Assembly (NCBI RefSeq): GCF_017569205.1
Contig: NZ_CP071870.1
Coordinates: 1,178,001 to 1,242,000, forward strand
Source: Propioniciclava sp. MC1595
GTDB lineage: Bacteria > Actinomycetota > Actinomycetes > Propionibacteriales > Propionibacteriaceae
Reading direction: 5' to 3'
Length of the DNA stretch: 64,000 nt
Position 1 is the first letter of the stretch. Each line of letters starts with the position of its first letter. The translations under genes were made by a program, and so were the position numbers. A model generated the notes under the pieces. It was not told where the DNA came from. It saw only the letters and a program-made list of their open reading frames with translations, and did no database searches. Positions 10,420 through 20,311 of the stretch are shown here, in pieces.

Positions 10420-11853
10420 GTGGAACCCATCACGCTCGACGAGCTGGCCCGCGCGACGGGCGGGCGCCTGGTCCGCGCCGCCGACCCCGGTGCCCGCGTG
10501 GGGCCCGACGTCGTCATCGACTCCCGCCGGGCCACGCCCGGCTCGGTCTTCGTCGCCATCCCGGGCGAGCGCGTCGACGGCCACGACTACCTGGACGCCG
10601 CGGCGTCCGGGGGTGCGGCCGCCGCGCTGACCGCCCGCGAGGTGGACGCCGACCTGGCCCAGGTGGTCGTCGACGACCCGGTCGCCGCCCTGCAGCGCCT
10701 GGCGCGGCACACCGTCGACGCCGGCCACGCCGGTGGCCTCGTGGTCGTCGGGGTGACCGGTTCCTCGGGCAAGACCTCGACCAAGGACCTCATCGGGCAG
10801 GTGCTCGGCCGCTTCGGCGCGACCGTGGTGCCGCCCGGCTCGTTCAACAACGAGATCGGGGCGCCGCTGACCGCCTGCCGCGTGGACGGCGCCACCCGCT
10901 TCCTCGTCGCCGAGATGGGCGCGCGCGGCATCGGCCACGTGCGCGCGCTCACGGAGGTCACCCCGCCCGACATCGGCGCGGTCCTCAACGTCGGCCACGC
11001 CCACGTGGGGGAGTTCGGCTCCGTGGAGGGCATCGCGCAGGCCAAGGGCGAGCTCGTCGAGGCGCTGGACGCCGACGGCTGGGCCGTCCTCAACGCCGCC
11101 GACCCCCTCGTCGCCGCCATGGCGTCGCGGAGGCGCGCCCGCGTCGCCTGGTTCGCCGACGCCGGCGAGCCGGAGGGGGGCGACCTGCGCGTGTGGGCGT
11201 CCGATGTCGTCGCCGACGACCTGCAGCGCTTCTCGTTCACCCTCCACGCCGACGGCGCCGTCACCGGCAGCGAGCCGGTGGCCCTGGGCGTCCTCGGTCG
11301 CCACAACGTGGCCAACGCGCTGGCCGCCGCCGCGGTTGCGCTGGCGGCCGGCTGCGACCTGCCGGGCGTGGCGGAGGCCCTCACCAGCGCGCGCCCACAG
11401 TCGCGCTGGCGCATGGAGCTGGTCACCCGCGCCGACGGCCTGGCCATCCTCAACGACGCCTACAACGCCAACCCCGACTCCATGGCCGCCGCCCTGACCA
11501 GCCTCGCCGGCCTGCGCCGCGACGGCGGCCGGGTCGTCGCCGCGGTGGGGGACATGCTGGAGCTCGGCGACACCTCCGCACAGGCACACCGCGCGGTGGG
11601 GGAGCTCGCCGCGCGCCTGGGGGTCGACGAGGTCCTGGCGATCGGCGCGTTTGGCAACCACGTCATCGACGGAGTTGCCGCCGGGGGCGGTCGCGGCCAG
11701 TATCTAGAGGGCAAGGACGAGCTCACGCGCCACCTGCGCGCGAGCCTGGGTCCTCGCGATGTGGTGCTGGTCAAGGCGTCCCGCGGCCTCGCACTCGAGA
11801 CCGTGGCGGAGGCCCTGGCGGGCGCCGACGACGAAGGAGAATCCCACCGATGA
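10420..11853 (+). CDS. murF: UDP-MurNAc-tripeptide:D-Ala-D-Ala ligase MurF
   Basis: MurF completes the UDP-MurNAc-pentapeptide by adding D-Ala-D-Ala in the cytoplasm. The 477-residue protein has the Mur-ligase P-loop GSSGKT at 114-119, the segment FNNEIGAPLT and the C-terminal VLVKASRGLALE. It starts at a GTG one base after the murE stop and overlaps mraY by four bases (ATGA). Length and order are standard for the dcw cluster. Confidence 0.95.
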   Translation: MEPITLDELARATGGRLVRAADPGARVGPDVVIDSRRATPGSVFVAIPGERVDGHDYLDAAASGGAAAALTAREVDADLAQVVVDDPVAALQRLARHTVDAGHAGGLVVVGVTGSSGKTSTKDLIGQVLGRFGATVVPPGSFNNEIGAPLTACRVDGATRFLVAEMGARGIGHVRALTEVTPPDIGAVLNVGHAHVGEFGSVEGIAQAKGELVEALDADGWAVLNAADPLVAAMASRRRARVAWFADAGEPEGGDLRVWASDVVADDLQRFSFTLHADGAVTGSEPVALGVLGRHNVANALAAAAVALAAGCDLPGVAEALTSARPQSRWRMELVTRADGLAILNDAYNANPDSMAAALTSLAGLRRDGGRVVAAVGDMLELGDTSAQAHRAVGELAARLGVDEVLAIGAFGNHVIDGVAAGGGRGQYLEGKDELTRHLRASLGPRDVVLVKASRGLALETVAEALAGADDEGESHR

Positions 11854-12920
11854 TCATGATGCTGCTGGCCGGCGCGCTCGGCCTCGTCGGGACACTCGTG
11901 GGCACCCGTCTGGCCATCCACGTCCTGGTGAGCCGCGGGTACGGGCAGTACGTCCGTGACGACGGCCCCAAGGAGCACCTGAAGAAGGCGGGCACGCCCA
12001 CGATGGGCGGCATCGCGATCATCCTCAGCGTCCTGCTGGCCTACACGCTCGCGCACCTGATCCTGTGGCGGCCCCCGACCGTGTCCGGCCTGCTCCTGCT
12101 CGGGCTGTTCACCGGCCTGGGCTTCGTGGGCTTCCTCGACGACTGGATCAAGATCTCCCGCGCCCGCAGCCTCGGCCTCAACAGCAAGGCCAAGCTGATC
12201 CTGCAGACGCTGATCGCGGTGGCGTTCGGTTATGCGGCCTTCCAGTTCCCCAACGAGCGCGGCCTCACGCCCGCCTCGACCTACGTGTCGTTCCTGCGCG
12301 ACATCCAGTGGCTCGACCTGGGGCCGTGGCTCGGCCTGGCCTGGATCGTCTTCATCATCGCGGCGCTCTCCAACGGCGTGAACCTCTCCGACGGCCTCGA
12401 CGGCCTCGCCACCGGCCTGTCCACCATGGTGTTCGCCGCCTTCGCGCTGGTGAACCTGTGGCAGTACAACCAGTGGTGCGCGACCCTGTCGACCACCGGC
12501 CCGCTGTGCTACGAGGTGCGCGACCCCAACGACCTGGCCGCCATCTCCATGGCGCTGGCCGGCGCCTGCTTCGGCTTCCTGTGGTGGAACGCCTCCCCGG
12601 CCAAGATCTTCATGGGCGACTCGGGCTCGCTGGCCCTCGGCGGTGCCGTCGCCGGCCTGGCGATCCTCACCCGCACCGAGCTGCTCGTCGTCATCCTCGG
12701 CGGCATGTTCGTGCTCATCACCCTGTCGGTGGTCCTCCAGGTGGGCTTCTTCAAGCTGTCCAAGGGCAAGCGCCTGTTCAAGATGGCGCCCCTGCACCAC
12801 CACTTCGAGATGGTCGGCTGGGCCGAGCAGACCGTCGTCGTCCGCTTCTGGATCATCTGCGGCATCTTCGTCGCGCTCGGCACCGGCATCTTCTACGCCG
12901 AATGGGTGGTGAACCTGTGA
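11850..12920 (+). CDS. mraY: Phospho-MurNAc-pentapeptide translocase MraY
   Basis: MraY transfers phospho-MurNAc-pentapeptide to undecaprenyl phosphate, making lipid I at the membrane. The 356-residue product is polytopic, with about ten hydrophobic helices. It carries the family signatures [30 protein letters not shown] and the cytoplasmic HHHFEMVGW. The ATG overlaps the murF stop and an AAGGAGA site precedes it. The next gene, murD, overlaps its stop (GTGA). Confidence 0.96.
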   Translation: MIMMLLAGALGLVGTLVGTRLAIHVLVSRGYGQYVRDDGPKEHLKKAGTPTMGGIAIILSVLLAYTLAHLILWRPPTVSGLLLLGLFTGLGFVGFLDDWIKISRARSLGLNSKAKLILQTLIAVAFGYAAFQFPNERGLTPASTYVSFLRDIQWLDLGPWLGLAWIVFIIAALSNGVNLSDGLDGLATGLSTMVFAAFALVNLWQYNQWCATLSTTGPLCYEVRDPNDLAAISMALAGACFGFLWWNASPAKIFMGDSGSLALGGAVAGLAILTRTELLVVILGGMFVLITLSVVLQVGFFKLSKGKRLFKMAPLHHHFEMVGWAEQTVVVRFWIICGIFVALGTGIFYAEWVVNL

Positions 12921-14380
12921 CCCTCGACTGGATCGCGTCCGCCGACCGCCTCTCCCCGTGGCGCGAGGCCACGGTCGTGGTGGCAGGCCTCGGCACCTCC
13001 GGCTACGCGGCCGCCGACGGGCTCATGGCCCTGGGCGCCGGCCGGATCGTCGTGCTCGACGAGGCCGACACCCCCGCCAACCGCGACAAGGCCGAGCTGC
13101 TGCGCGCGCTCGACGTCGAGGTCACCCTCGGCGCCGGAGCGACGGGCACCCTGCCCGAGGGCGTCCACCTCGTCGTCACCTCGCCCGGGTGGCGCCCGAC
13201 CGCGCCGCTGCTGGTGCAGGCGGCCGAGCGGGGCGTCCCGGTGTGGGGCGAGGTCGAGCTGGCCTGGCGCATGATGCAGCCCGACCGCGTGGTGCCGTGG
13301 CTCGGCATCACCGGCACCAACGGCAAGACCACGACCACGAACATGCTCGAGTCGATGCTGCTGGCCGCCGGCCTCAAAGCCGCCGCCGTGGGCAACGTCG
13401 GACGCCCCATCATCGAGGCGATCCTCGACGAGGTCGACTACGACGTGTTCGCCGTGGAGCTGTCGAGCTTCCAGCTGCACTGGTCCGACACGCTGGCCCT
13501 GCACTCGGCCGCCGTCCTCAACCTGCAGGCCGACCACCTGGAGTGGTACGCCCACGAGGACGACCCCTACGCGGCCTACGCCGCCGACAAGGCGAAGATC
13601 TACGAGCGGGTGACGCACTCCTGCGTCTACAACGTCGCCGACCCGGCCACCGAGAAGATGGTCGAGGAGGCCGACGTCACCGAGGGCGCCCGGGCGATCG
13701 GGTTCCGCCTCGAGGTGCCGGCCCCGTCGATGCTCGGCGTCGTCGACGACCTCCTGGTCGACCGCGCGTTCGTCGAGCAGCGCCGCGACTCGGCGATGCC
13801 GCTGGCCGAGCTCTCCGACGTCCGCCCGTTCGCGCCGCACAACGTGGAGAACGCGCTGGCCGCGGCCGCGCTGGCCCGCAGCTTCGGCGTCCCGCCCCAA
13901 GCGGTCGCGCAGGGGCTGCGCGACCTCGAGATCGGCGACCACCGGATCCAGACCGTGGCCGAGGGCGGCGGTGTGCGCTGGGTCGACGACTCCAAGGCGA
14001 CCAACCCGCACGCCGCGGCGTCCTCGATGCGCGCGTTCGACTCGATCGTGTGGATCGCCGGCGGACAGGCCAAGGGCACCTCCTTCGACCATCTCGTCAC
14101 CACCTACGGCCCCAAGCTGAAGGGCGCGGTGCTGCTTGGCGTCGACCGCGCGGTGATCGCCGGCGCGCTTGCCCGACACGCGCCCGACGTCCCGGTGATC
14201 GTGATCGACAACGGCGAGACTGGGGCCATGGCCGAGGCAGTCGCTGCCGCGGCGGGCCTGGCTTCCCCGGGCGACACGGTCCTCCTGGCGCCCGGATGTG
14301 CCAGCAGGGACATGTGGACCGGGTACGACGCCCGCGGGCGCGACTTCACCGAGGCGGCCCGGGCCCGGGCACAGGACTAG
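12917..14380 (+). CDS. murD: UDP-MurNAc-L-alanine:D-glutamate ligase MurD
   Basis: MurD adds D-glutamate to UDP-MurNAc-L-Ala. The 487-residue protein has an N-terminal Rossmann-like UDP-binding domain ([16 protein letters not shown]), the ATP-binding GTNGKT at 133-138, and the C-terminal domain containing [12 protein letters not shown] and [12 protein letters not shown]. The GTG start overlaps the mraY stop by four bases. In-frame translation runs further upstream, but that extension is antisense-like sequence within mraY and was discarded. Confidence 0.95.
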   Translation: MTLDWIASADRLSPWREATVVVAGLGTSGYAAADGLMALGAGRIVVLDEADTPANRDKAELLRALDVEVTLGAGATGTLPEGVHLVVTSPGWRPTAPLLVQAAERGVPVWGEVELAWRMMQPDRVVPWLGITGTNGKTTTTNMLESMLLAAGLKAAAVGNVGRPIIEAILDEVDYDVFAVELSSFQLHWSDTLALHSAAVLNLQADHLEWYAHEDDPYAAYAADKAKIYERVTHSCVYNVADPATEKMVEEADVTEGARAIGFRLEVPAPSMLGVVDDLLVDRAFVEQRRDSAMPLAELSDVRPFAPHNVENALAAAALARSFGVPPQAVAQGLRDLEIGDHRIQTVAEGGGVRWVDDSKATNPHAAASSMRAFDSIVWIAGGQAKGTSFDHLVTTYGPKLKGAVLLGVDRAVIAGALARHAPDVPVIVIDNGETGAMAEAVAAAAGLASPGDTVLLAPGCASRDMWTGYDARGRDFTEAARARAQD

Positions 14381-14402
14381 ACGAGCAGACAGGAGGACGG
14401 CG

Positions 14403-15689
14403 GTGGCGATCCTGACCCCCAGCAGGCCCCCCAAGCCGTCGAGCGCCCGCCGCAAGGGTCGCGAGAACACCATCGCCGACACGGCCTCGGGCTGGCTGTC
14501 GCACCCGATGGCCGACGTGGTCCTGGTCACCGTGCCCACCGCCATCCTGCTCGGCCTCGGCGCCCTCATGGTGTGGTCGGCGTCCACGGTCTTCGCGTAC
14601 CGCCAGTTCGGGGACGCCTTCTACTTCATGGAGCGCCACCTGGTCTTCCTGGTCGTGGCGCTGATCGCCGGCTTCGTGGCCTCGCGGGTGCCGCCCGAGA
14701 AGCTCCGCGCCCTGGGTTGGGTGGCCTTCGGGCTCGCCGCGTTGTTGCTGTGCCTTACCTTCGTGCCCGGCCTGGGCTACGGCGTCGGCGGCAACAAGAA
14801 CTGGCTCAACTTCGGCGGCCCCGGCCAGATGCTCCGGCTGCAGCCCGCCGAGCTGGCCAAGCTGGCCCTGGTGGTGTGGGGCAGCGCGGTGCTGGCCAAC
14901 AAGCGGAAGCTGCTCAACGAACCCAAGCACCTGCTGGTGCCGTTCGTCCCGTTCTCCCTGCTGCTCATCGGCCTCGTCGTCCTCCAGCGCGACCTCGGCA
15001 CCGCGATCATCCTCGGCGCCCTCATGCTCGCGATCCTGTGGTGCGTGGGCGCACCGCTGAAGGTGCTGGGCGGCATGATGGCCATGATCGTCGTGGCCGC
15101 GGGCGTGCTCGTCACCTTCAACGAGTCACGCGTCGCCCGCATCCTGGGCTTCCTCGACCCGACGTCCGACCCGACCGGCATCAACCACCAGCCGCTGCAG
15201 GCCCTCTACGGGCTGGCTAGCGGCGGCTGGCTGGGCGTGGGCCTCGGGCGCAGCCGCCAGAAGTGGGGCAGCCTGGCCGAGGCTCACACCGACTACGTGC
15301 TCGCGATCATCGGCGAGGAGCTCGGCCTCATCGGCACCCTCCTCGTGCTCGGCCTGTTCGTCATGCTCGCCTGGGCCGGCGTCCGGATCGCCCTGCGCGG
15401 CTCCACCTTCTTCACCCGCTGGGTCGCGGCCGGCATCACCGCCTGGCTGCTCATGCAGGCCTCGATCAACATCCTCGTGGTGCTGGGCCTGCTGCCCGTG
15501 CTGGGCGTCCCGCTGCCGTTCCTGTCGTACGGTGGGTCGGCGCTGCTGGCCAACGTCATGGCCGTCGGCATTCTCGTGGCCTGCGCGCGCGACGAGCCCG
15601 AGGCGAAGGCCTGGCTGCGGCGACGCGCCAAGGCGAAGGCACCCCGGCGCAGGCTGTCGGCGATCCTGCCGGCCCGCCGCCCGTCCTGA
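14403..15689 (+). CDS. ftsW: Septal peptidoglycan polymerase FtsW (SEDS family)
   Basis: FtsW is the SEDS-family glycosyltransferase that polymerises septal glycan with FtsI. This 428-residue protein has about ten membrane helices, a basic N-terminus (RPPKPSSARRKGREN) and the signatures LQRDLGTAIILG, TGINHQPLQALYGLASGG and LPFLSYGGSALL. The GTG at 14403 was chosen because AGGAGG lies 7 nt upstream. Earlier in-frame starts fall inside murD. Twelve bases separate it from murG. Confidence 0.94.
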   Translation: MAILTPSRPPKPSSARRKGRENTIADTASGWLSHPMADVVLVTVPTAILLGLGALMVWSASTVFAYRQFGDAFYFMERHLVFLVVALIAGFVASRVPPEKLRALGWVAFGLAALLLCLTFVPGLGYGVGGNKNWLNFGGPGQMLRLQPAELAKLALVVWGSAVLANKRKLLNEPKHLLVPFVPFSLLLIGLVVLQRDLGTAIILGALMLAILWCVGAPLKVLGGMMAMIVVAAGVLVTFNESRVARILGFLDPTSDPTGINHQPLQALYGLASGGWLGVGLGRSRQKWGSLAEAHTDYVLAIIGEELGLIGTLLVLGLFVMLAWAGVRIALRGSTFFTRWVAAGITAWLLMQASINILVVLGLLPVLGVPLPFLSYGGSALLANVMAVGILVACARDEPEAKAWLRRRAKAKAPRRRLSAILPARRPS

Positions 15690-15701
15690 TGGAGGAGACC
15701 C

Positions 15702-16796
15702 ATGGTTTCGATCGTCCTGGCCGGCGGGGGCACCGCCGGCCACACCTCGCCGCTCATCGCGACGGCCGAGCGGCTGCGTGAGGCGCACCCCGGCGTCCGG
15801 CTGACCTGTGTCGGCACGCCGAAGGGCCTGGAGTCCCGGGTGATCCCGGCCGCCGGCCTCGAACTGCGGATGATCCCGCCGGTCCCGCTCCCGCGGAAGG
15901 CGACCCCCGAGCTGCTCCGCGTCCCCGGACGCCTCGCGGGTGCCGTCCAGCAGGCCATCGGCATCCTCGATGACGTGGACGCGGACGCCGTCGTCGGCTT
16001 CGGCGGTTACGTCTCCCTGCCGGTGTACCTCGCCGCCCTCGCGCGGCGCGTCCCGGTCGTGCTCCACGAGCAGAACGCGGTGCCCGGGCTGGCCAACAAG
16101 ATCGCGGCGCGCTTCGCCAAGGTGGTCGCGGTCTCCTTCCCGAAGACGCCCCTGCCGCACGCCCGCTTCGTCGGCCTGCCCGTCCGGGCCGCCATCACCG
16201 ACCTCGACCCGGTCGCCGACCGCGCGGCCGCCCGCGAGGCGCTGGGCTTCGGCAGCGACCGCCCGCTTCTGCTCGTCTCGGGCGGTTCGCAGGGCGCGGT
16301 GGCGATCAACAAGGCCACCGAGGCGGCGCGCGCCGAGCTCCTGGCCGCGGGGGTCGACATCCTGCACGTGCTCGGCCCGAAGAACCTCACCGACGCGCAC
16401 ACCACGATCGAGGACCCGGGCACGGGCGCCCGCTACGTACCGGTCGGCTACGTCGATGCCATGGAGCAGGCCTACGCCGCCGCCGACCTGATGGTCGGGC
16501 GCTCGGGGGCCGGCACGGTGGTCGAGACCGCGACGGTCGGACTCCCGGTCGTGTTCGTCCCCCTCCCGCACGGCAACGGGGAGCAGGCGCGCAACGCCGA
16601 CTTCATCGTCGAGGCCGACGCCGGGGTCGTGGTGCCGAACAGCGAGTTCGACGGCCCGCGCCTGCTGGCCGAGGCGCTGCCGCTGCTGACCGACCCCCAG
16701 CGGCTCACCGGGATGCGCGAGCGCCTGGCCGGGCTCGTCCCGCGCGACGCCGCCGCCGACCTGGCCCGCCTCGTCCTCGAGCAGGCGGGTGCCTGA
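15702..16796 (+). CDS. murG: Lipid II synthase MurG (GlcNAc transferase)
   Basis: MurG transfers GlcNAc from UDP-GlcNAc to lipid I, producing lipid II on the inner face of the membrane. The 364-residue protein shows the GT-B pattern: N-terminal GGGTAGHTSPLI, a central GGSQGAVAIN loop and the C-terminal donor-site segments GRSGAGTVVE and PLPHGNGEQARNA. The ATG follows GGAGGAG. The stop lies just before the murC start. Confidence 0.95.
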   Translation: MVSIVLAGGGTAGHTSPLIATAERLREAHPGVRLTCVGTPKGLESRVIPAAGLELRMIPPVPLPRKATPELLRVPGRLAGAVQQAIGILDDVDADAVVGFGGYVSLPVYLAALARRVPVVLHEQNAVPGLANKIAARFAKVVAVSFPKTPLPHARFVGLPVRAAITDLDPVADRAAAREALGFGSDRPLLLVSGGSQGAVAINKATEAARAELLAAGVDILHVLGPKNLTDAHTTIEDPGTGARYVPVGYVDAMEQAYAAADLMVGRSGAGTVVETATVGLPVVFVPLPHGNGEQARNADFIVEADAGVVVPNSEFDGPRLLAEALPLLTDPQRLTGMRERLAGLVPRDAAADLARLVLEQAGA

Positions 16797-16797
16797 C

Positions 16798-18216
16798 ATG
16801 CCCCTGGTGCAGCCCGTCGACCTGGTCCCGGCCGCCGAGGTCGGGCCCGTCCACTTCATCGCCATCGGCGGCGCCGGCATGAGCGGCATCGCCCAGGCCT
16901 ACGCCGACCTGGGGCTCGAGGTCTCCGGCTCGGACCGCGACGACTCCGCCGCGCTCCGCAAGCTGGCCGCGGCCGGCGTCCGCACCCATGTCGGCCACGA
17001 CGCCGCCCAACTGGGGGACGCGCGCACCGTCGTGGTGTCGTCGGCGATCAAGCCCGGCAACCCCGAGCTGGACGAGGCCCACCGCCGCGGCCTGCGCGTC
17101 TGGCACCGGTCCGCGGCCCTCGGGGCCCTCATGCTCGGACGCCGCGGCGTCGCCATCACCGGGACCCACGGCAAGACCACGACCACCGGGATGGTGGCCA
17201 CCATGCTGACCCGACTCGGGACCGACCCCGGCTACGTGATCGGCTCGCCCCTGGCCACGACGGGGGAGAGCGCGGCGCTCGGCACCGGCGAGGCCTTCGT
17301 GGTCGAGGCCGACGAGTCCGACGGCTCCTTCCTGCAGTACCCGGCCCAGGTCGTGGTGATCACCAACATCGAGGCCGACCACCTCGACAACTGGGGCACG
17401 CCCGCCGCCTACGTCGACGGCTTCGTGCGGCTCGGCTCGGCCGAGGGCGTCGAGGTCGTCGTGATGACCGCCGACGAACCCGTCTCCCGGGAGGTGGCCG
17501 ACACCCTGCGCGGGCTCGGCCGCACCGTGGTGACCTACGGCGAGTCCGCCGACGCCGACGTGCGCCTGACCCAGCTCGAGCTCACCCCCGACGTGACGGC
17601 GGCCACGCTGACCGCCGCCGACGACACCGGACGCCTCGCGCTGGCCGTCCCCGGCCGCTACAACCTGCACAACGCGACGGCCGCCTACGCCGTGGGCCGC
17701 GCGCTCGCCCTGCCCGGTCCCGCCCTGCGCGAGGCGCTGGGCACCTTCACCGGCACCCACCGCCGCTTCGAGGCCAAGGGCGAGGTCGGCGGCGTGCGCG
17801 TCTTCGACGACTACGCCCACCACCCGACCGAGGTCGCCGCGCTGCTGCGGGCGGCCCGGCCCCGGGTCGTCGAGGGTGGACGCCTCGTGGCCTGCTTCCA
17901 GCCCCACCTGTTCAGCCGCACGCGCGACTTCCTGGACGAGTTCGCCGCGGCGCTGTCCCTGGCCGACGAGGTCGTCGTCTGCGGCATCTACCCCGCCCGC
18001 GAGGAGGCGGCCGACTTCCCGGGCGTCACGGCGACCGCGCTCGCCGACCGCGTGCGCGCGCTGGGGCACGACGCCACCGTGGTCGAGGATCTCGCCGACG
18101 TCGCCCCGATTCTGGCCGACCTCGTCCGACCGGGTGACCTCGTGCTGACCATCGGCGCGGGCAGCATCACCACGGCCGGTCCGGCCCTGGTCGCCCTGCT
18201 GGAGGAGCGGGCGTGA
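16798..18216 (+). CDS. murC: UDP-MurNAc:L-alanine ligase MurC
   Basis: MurC adds L-alanine to UDP-MurNAc, the first step of stem-peptide assembly. The 472-residue protein has the N-terminal HFIAIGGAGMSGIA nucleotide fold, GTHGKT at 122-127 and the C-terminal HHPTEVAALLRAA, FQPHLFSRT and GAGSI segments. I chose the ATG one base after the murG stop. A GTG at 16789, inside murG, would add three residues and cannot be excluded because neither start has a good ribosome site. ftsQ overlaps its stop by four bases. Confidence 0.93.
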   Translation: MPLVQPVDLVPAAEVGPVHFIAIGGAGMSGIAQAYADLGLEVSGSDRDDSAALRKLAAAGVRTHVGHDAAQLGDARTVVVSSAIKPGNPELDEAHRRGLRVWHRSAALGALMLGRRGVAITGTHGKTTTTGMVATMLTRLGTDPGYVIGSPLATTGESAALGTGEAFVVEADESDGSFLQYPAQVVVITNIEADHLDNWGTPAAYVDGFVRLGSAEGVEVVVMTADEPVSREVADTLRGLGRTVVTYGESADADVRLTQLELTPDVTAATLTAADDTGRLALAVPGRYNLHNATAAYAVGRALALPGPALREALGTFTGTHRRFEAKGEVGGVRVFDDYAHHPTEVAALLRAARPRVVEGGRLVACFQPHLFSRTRDFLDEFAAALSLADEVVVCGIYPAREEAADFPGVTATALADRVRALGHDATVVEDLADVAPILADLVRPGDLVLTIGAGSITTAGPALVALLEERA

Positions 18217-18935
18217 CTGAACCGCTGGTCGACGTCACCGGGGCCCGCCGCCGGCGCGCCCGGGCGAGGCTGAGGCGCCGCCTCGTCGTCGCCGGGATCG
18301 TGGCGGGGGTCCTTGCCGTCATCGGCGGCGTGGCGTGGGTCGTGCTGGGCTCGCCGTGGCTGGCCGTGCGCGAGGTGCGCGTCGAGGGCGCGACGCTGGT
18401 CCCGGTCGACCAGGTCGTGGCCGCGGCTGCCGTCCCGCTGGGGACGCCGCTGGCGCGGGTGAACGCCGCGGCCGCCGAGGCGCGGGTGACCGGCACGCTG
18501 CCCGCGGTCGCGTCCGTCCACGCCACGCGGGCCTGGCCCGACGCCGTCCTGCTCACGGTCACCGAATGGACGCCGCAGCTCGTGCTGGAGCTGCCCGGCA
18601 CGTGGGTGTGGGTCTCCGGGGAGGGCCGGTCGTTCCACACGAGCGAGGAGCGCCCGGAGGGCGTCATGGTCGCCCGGGGCGGGCTGGCCGACGAGAACGT
18701 CCTCGCGACGCTGGCCGCCGTGGCGACGAGCCTGCCCGGCGAGGTGCGGTCCCAGGCCGAGTACATCCAGGCCGACACCGTGGACTCGGTGACGATCACC
18801 CTCGAGGACGGACGCAGGATCCTGTGGGGAAGCGCCGAGGAGGCCGAGCTCAAGGCGGACGTCGTCGTGCCGCTGCTGAAGGTGGAGGCCAAGGAGTACG
18901 ACGTCTCCGCGCCCACCCACCCGACCACCCGGTGA
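18213..18935 (+). CDS. ftsQ: Cell division protein FtsQ/DivIB
   Basis: FtsQ is the bitopic divisome scaffold that binds FtsL/FtsB-like partners. This 240-residue protein has a basic cytoplasmic N-terminus, one membrane helix at about residues 25-45 and a POTRA domain beginning at VREVRVEGATLVPVDQVVAA. The FtsQ beta domain follows, with PDAVLLTVTEWTP. The GTG start overlaps murC (GTGA) and is preceded by GGAGGAGCGG. Position before ftsZ supports the call. Confidence 0.92.
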   Translation: MTEPLVDVTGARRRRARARLRRRLVVAGIVAGVLAVIGGVAWVVLGSPWLAVREVRVEGATLVPVDQVVAAAAVPLGTPLARVNAAAAEARVTGTLPAVASVHATRAWPDAVLLTVTEWTPQLVLELPGTWVWVSGEGRSFHTSEERPEGVMVARGGLADENVLATLAAVATSLPGEVRSQAEYIQADTVDSVTITLEDGRRILWGSAEEAELKADVVVPLLKVEAKEYDVSAPTHPTTR

Positions 18936-18976
18936 GGTCGAGGGTTCGACCTCAACCCTCAACCACAGGTTGAGGG
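18934..18976 (+). promoter_or_regulatory. Two tandem perfect hairpins between ftsQ and ftsZ
   Basis: The first hairpin is GAGGTCGA-GGGT-TCGACCTC (18934-18953) and begins in the ftsQ stop codon. The second is CCCTCAACC-ACA-GGTTGAGGG (18956-18976). Both stems are perfect and only two bases separate them. No T-tract follows. They could terminate or attenuate the dcw transcript, or protect the 5' end of ftsZ mRNA. The remaining 156 bp before ftsZ hold no clear -10/-35 pair. Confidence 0.7.
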
Positions 18977-19132
18977 GCGCGCCCGCCGACCCCCCGGTGA
19001 TGGACTCCGCACGCCGCGGGTCAATAACCTGATCTGCAGCCCCGTACCGCGCCGTTTGCCTTCCCACTCGGAACGCCGAGGTGGGGCTCACCGAAGCATT
19101 GGCGGCAAGACGACAGAAGACAGGTACCCAAC

Positions 19133-20308
19133 GTGGTGAGTGCATCCCAGAACTACCTGGCGATCATCAAGGTCGTGGGCGTGGGTGGGGGCGGCGTGAA
19201 CGCCGTCAACCGGATGATCGAGGCGGGGCTCCGCGGTGTCGAGTTCATCGCGGTGAACACCGACGCGCAGGCGCTGCTGATGAGCGACGCCGACGTGAAG
19301 CTCGACATCGGTCGCGACCTGACCCGCGGTCTCGGGGCGGGTGCCGACCCCGACAAGGGTCGCCAGGCCGCCGAGGACCACGCGGACGAGATCGAGGAGG
19401 TCCTCAAGGGGGCCGACATGGTCTTCGTGACCGCCGGCGAGGGTGGCGGCACCGGCACGGGCGGCGCCCCGGTCGTGGCCCGCATCGCCCGCTCGCTCGG
19501 CGCGCTGACCATCGGTGTCGTGACGCGCCCGTTCAGCTTCGAGGGCCGCCGCCGCTCGACCCAGGCCGAGGACGGCATCACGCGCCTCCGCGAGGAGGTC
19601 GACACCCTCATCGTCATCCCGAACGACAAGCTGCTCGAGATGACCGACCACCACGTCGCGATCCTGGACGCCTTCAAGCAGGCCGACCAGGTGCTCATGC
19701 AGGGCGTCTCGGGCATCACCGACCTGATCACCACGCCCGGCCTGATCAACCTCGACTTCGCCGACGTCAAGGCCGTCATGAGCAACGCCGGCTCGGCACT
19801 CATGGGCATCGGTTCGGCCCGCGGTGAGGACCGCGCCCGCGCCGCCGCCGAGATGGCCGTGTCCAGCCCGCTGCTGGAGACCTCGATCGACGGCGCGCAC
19901 GGCATCCTGCTGGCGATCGCCGGTGGCTCCGACCTGGGCCTGTTCGAGGTCTCGGCCGCGGCCAACCTGATCGAGGAGGCCGCGCACGAGGACGCGAACA
20001 TCATCTTCGGCACGGTCATCGACGACAGCCTCGGCGACGAGGTGCGCGTCACGGTCATCGCCGCCGGGTTCGACGGGGGGCAGCCGCCGCGCCGCCAGCC
20101 CGGCGTGACCCGCAAGCCCGACCTGCGCCAGCCGCCGCCCCAGCCGCCGGTGCGCCAGCCCGAGGCGTCCCCGCAGCCGTCCCCGGTCGAGGAGCGTCCC
20201 GCCGCCCCCGCGCAGCAGCAGGCTCCCGTCCAGCAGCAGTCCCGGCCGGCGCCGCGCCCCGAGCCCATCGCCGACGACGAGCTGGACGTCCCCGACTTCC
20301 TGAAGTAG
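19133..20308 (+). CDS. ftsZ: Cell division GTPase FtsZ
   Basis: FtsZ is the tubulin-like GTPase that forms the division ring. The 391-residue protein has the GTP signature GGGTGTG at 104-110, the N-terminal [16 protein letters not shown] and the synergy-loop region ([21 protein letters not shown]). After about residue 318 there is a Pro/Gln-rich linker, then the conserved C-terminal peptide [11 protein letters not shown] that binds SepF and other partners. Two GTG codons in a row (19133, 19136) are possible starts. It has its own 197-bp upstream region with paired hairpins. Confidence 0.97.
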   Translation: MVSASQNYLAIIKVVGVGGGGVNAVNRMIEAGLRGVEFIAVNTDAQALLMSDADVKLDIGRDLTRGLGAGADPDKGRQAAEDHADEIEEVLKGADMVFVTAGEGGGTGTGGAPVVARIARSLGALTIGVVTRPFSFEGRRRSTQAEDGITRLREEVDTLIVIPNDKLLEMTDHHVAILDAFKQADQVLMQGVSGITDLITTPGLINLDFADVKAVMSNAGSALMGIGSARGEDRARAAAEMAVSSPLLETSIDGAHGILLAIAGGSDLGLFEVSAAANLIEEAAHEDANIIFGTVIDDSLGDEVRVTVIAAGFDGGQPPRRQPGVTRKPDLRQPPPQPPVRQPEASPQPSPVEERPAAPAQQQAPVQQQSRPAPRPEPIADDELDVPDFLK

Positions 20309-20311
20309 CCC

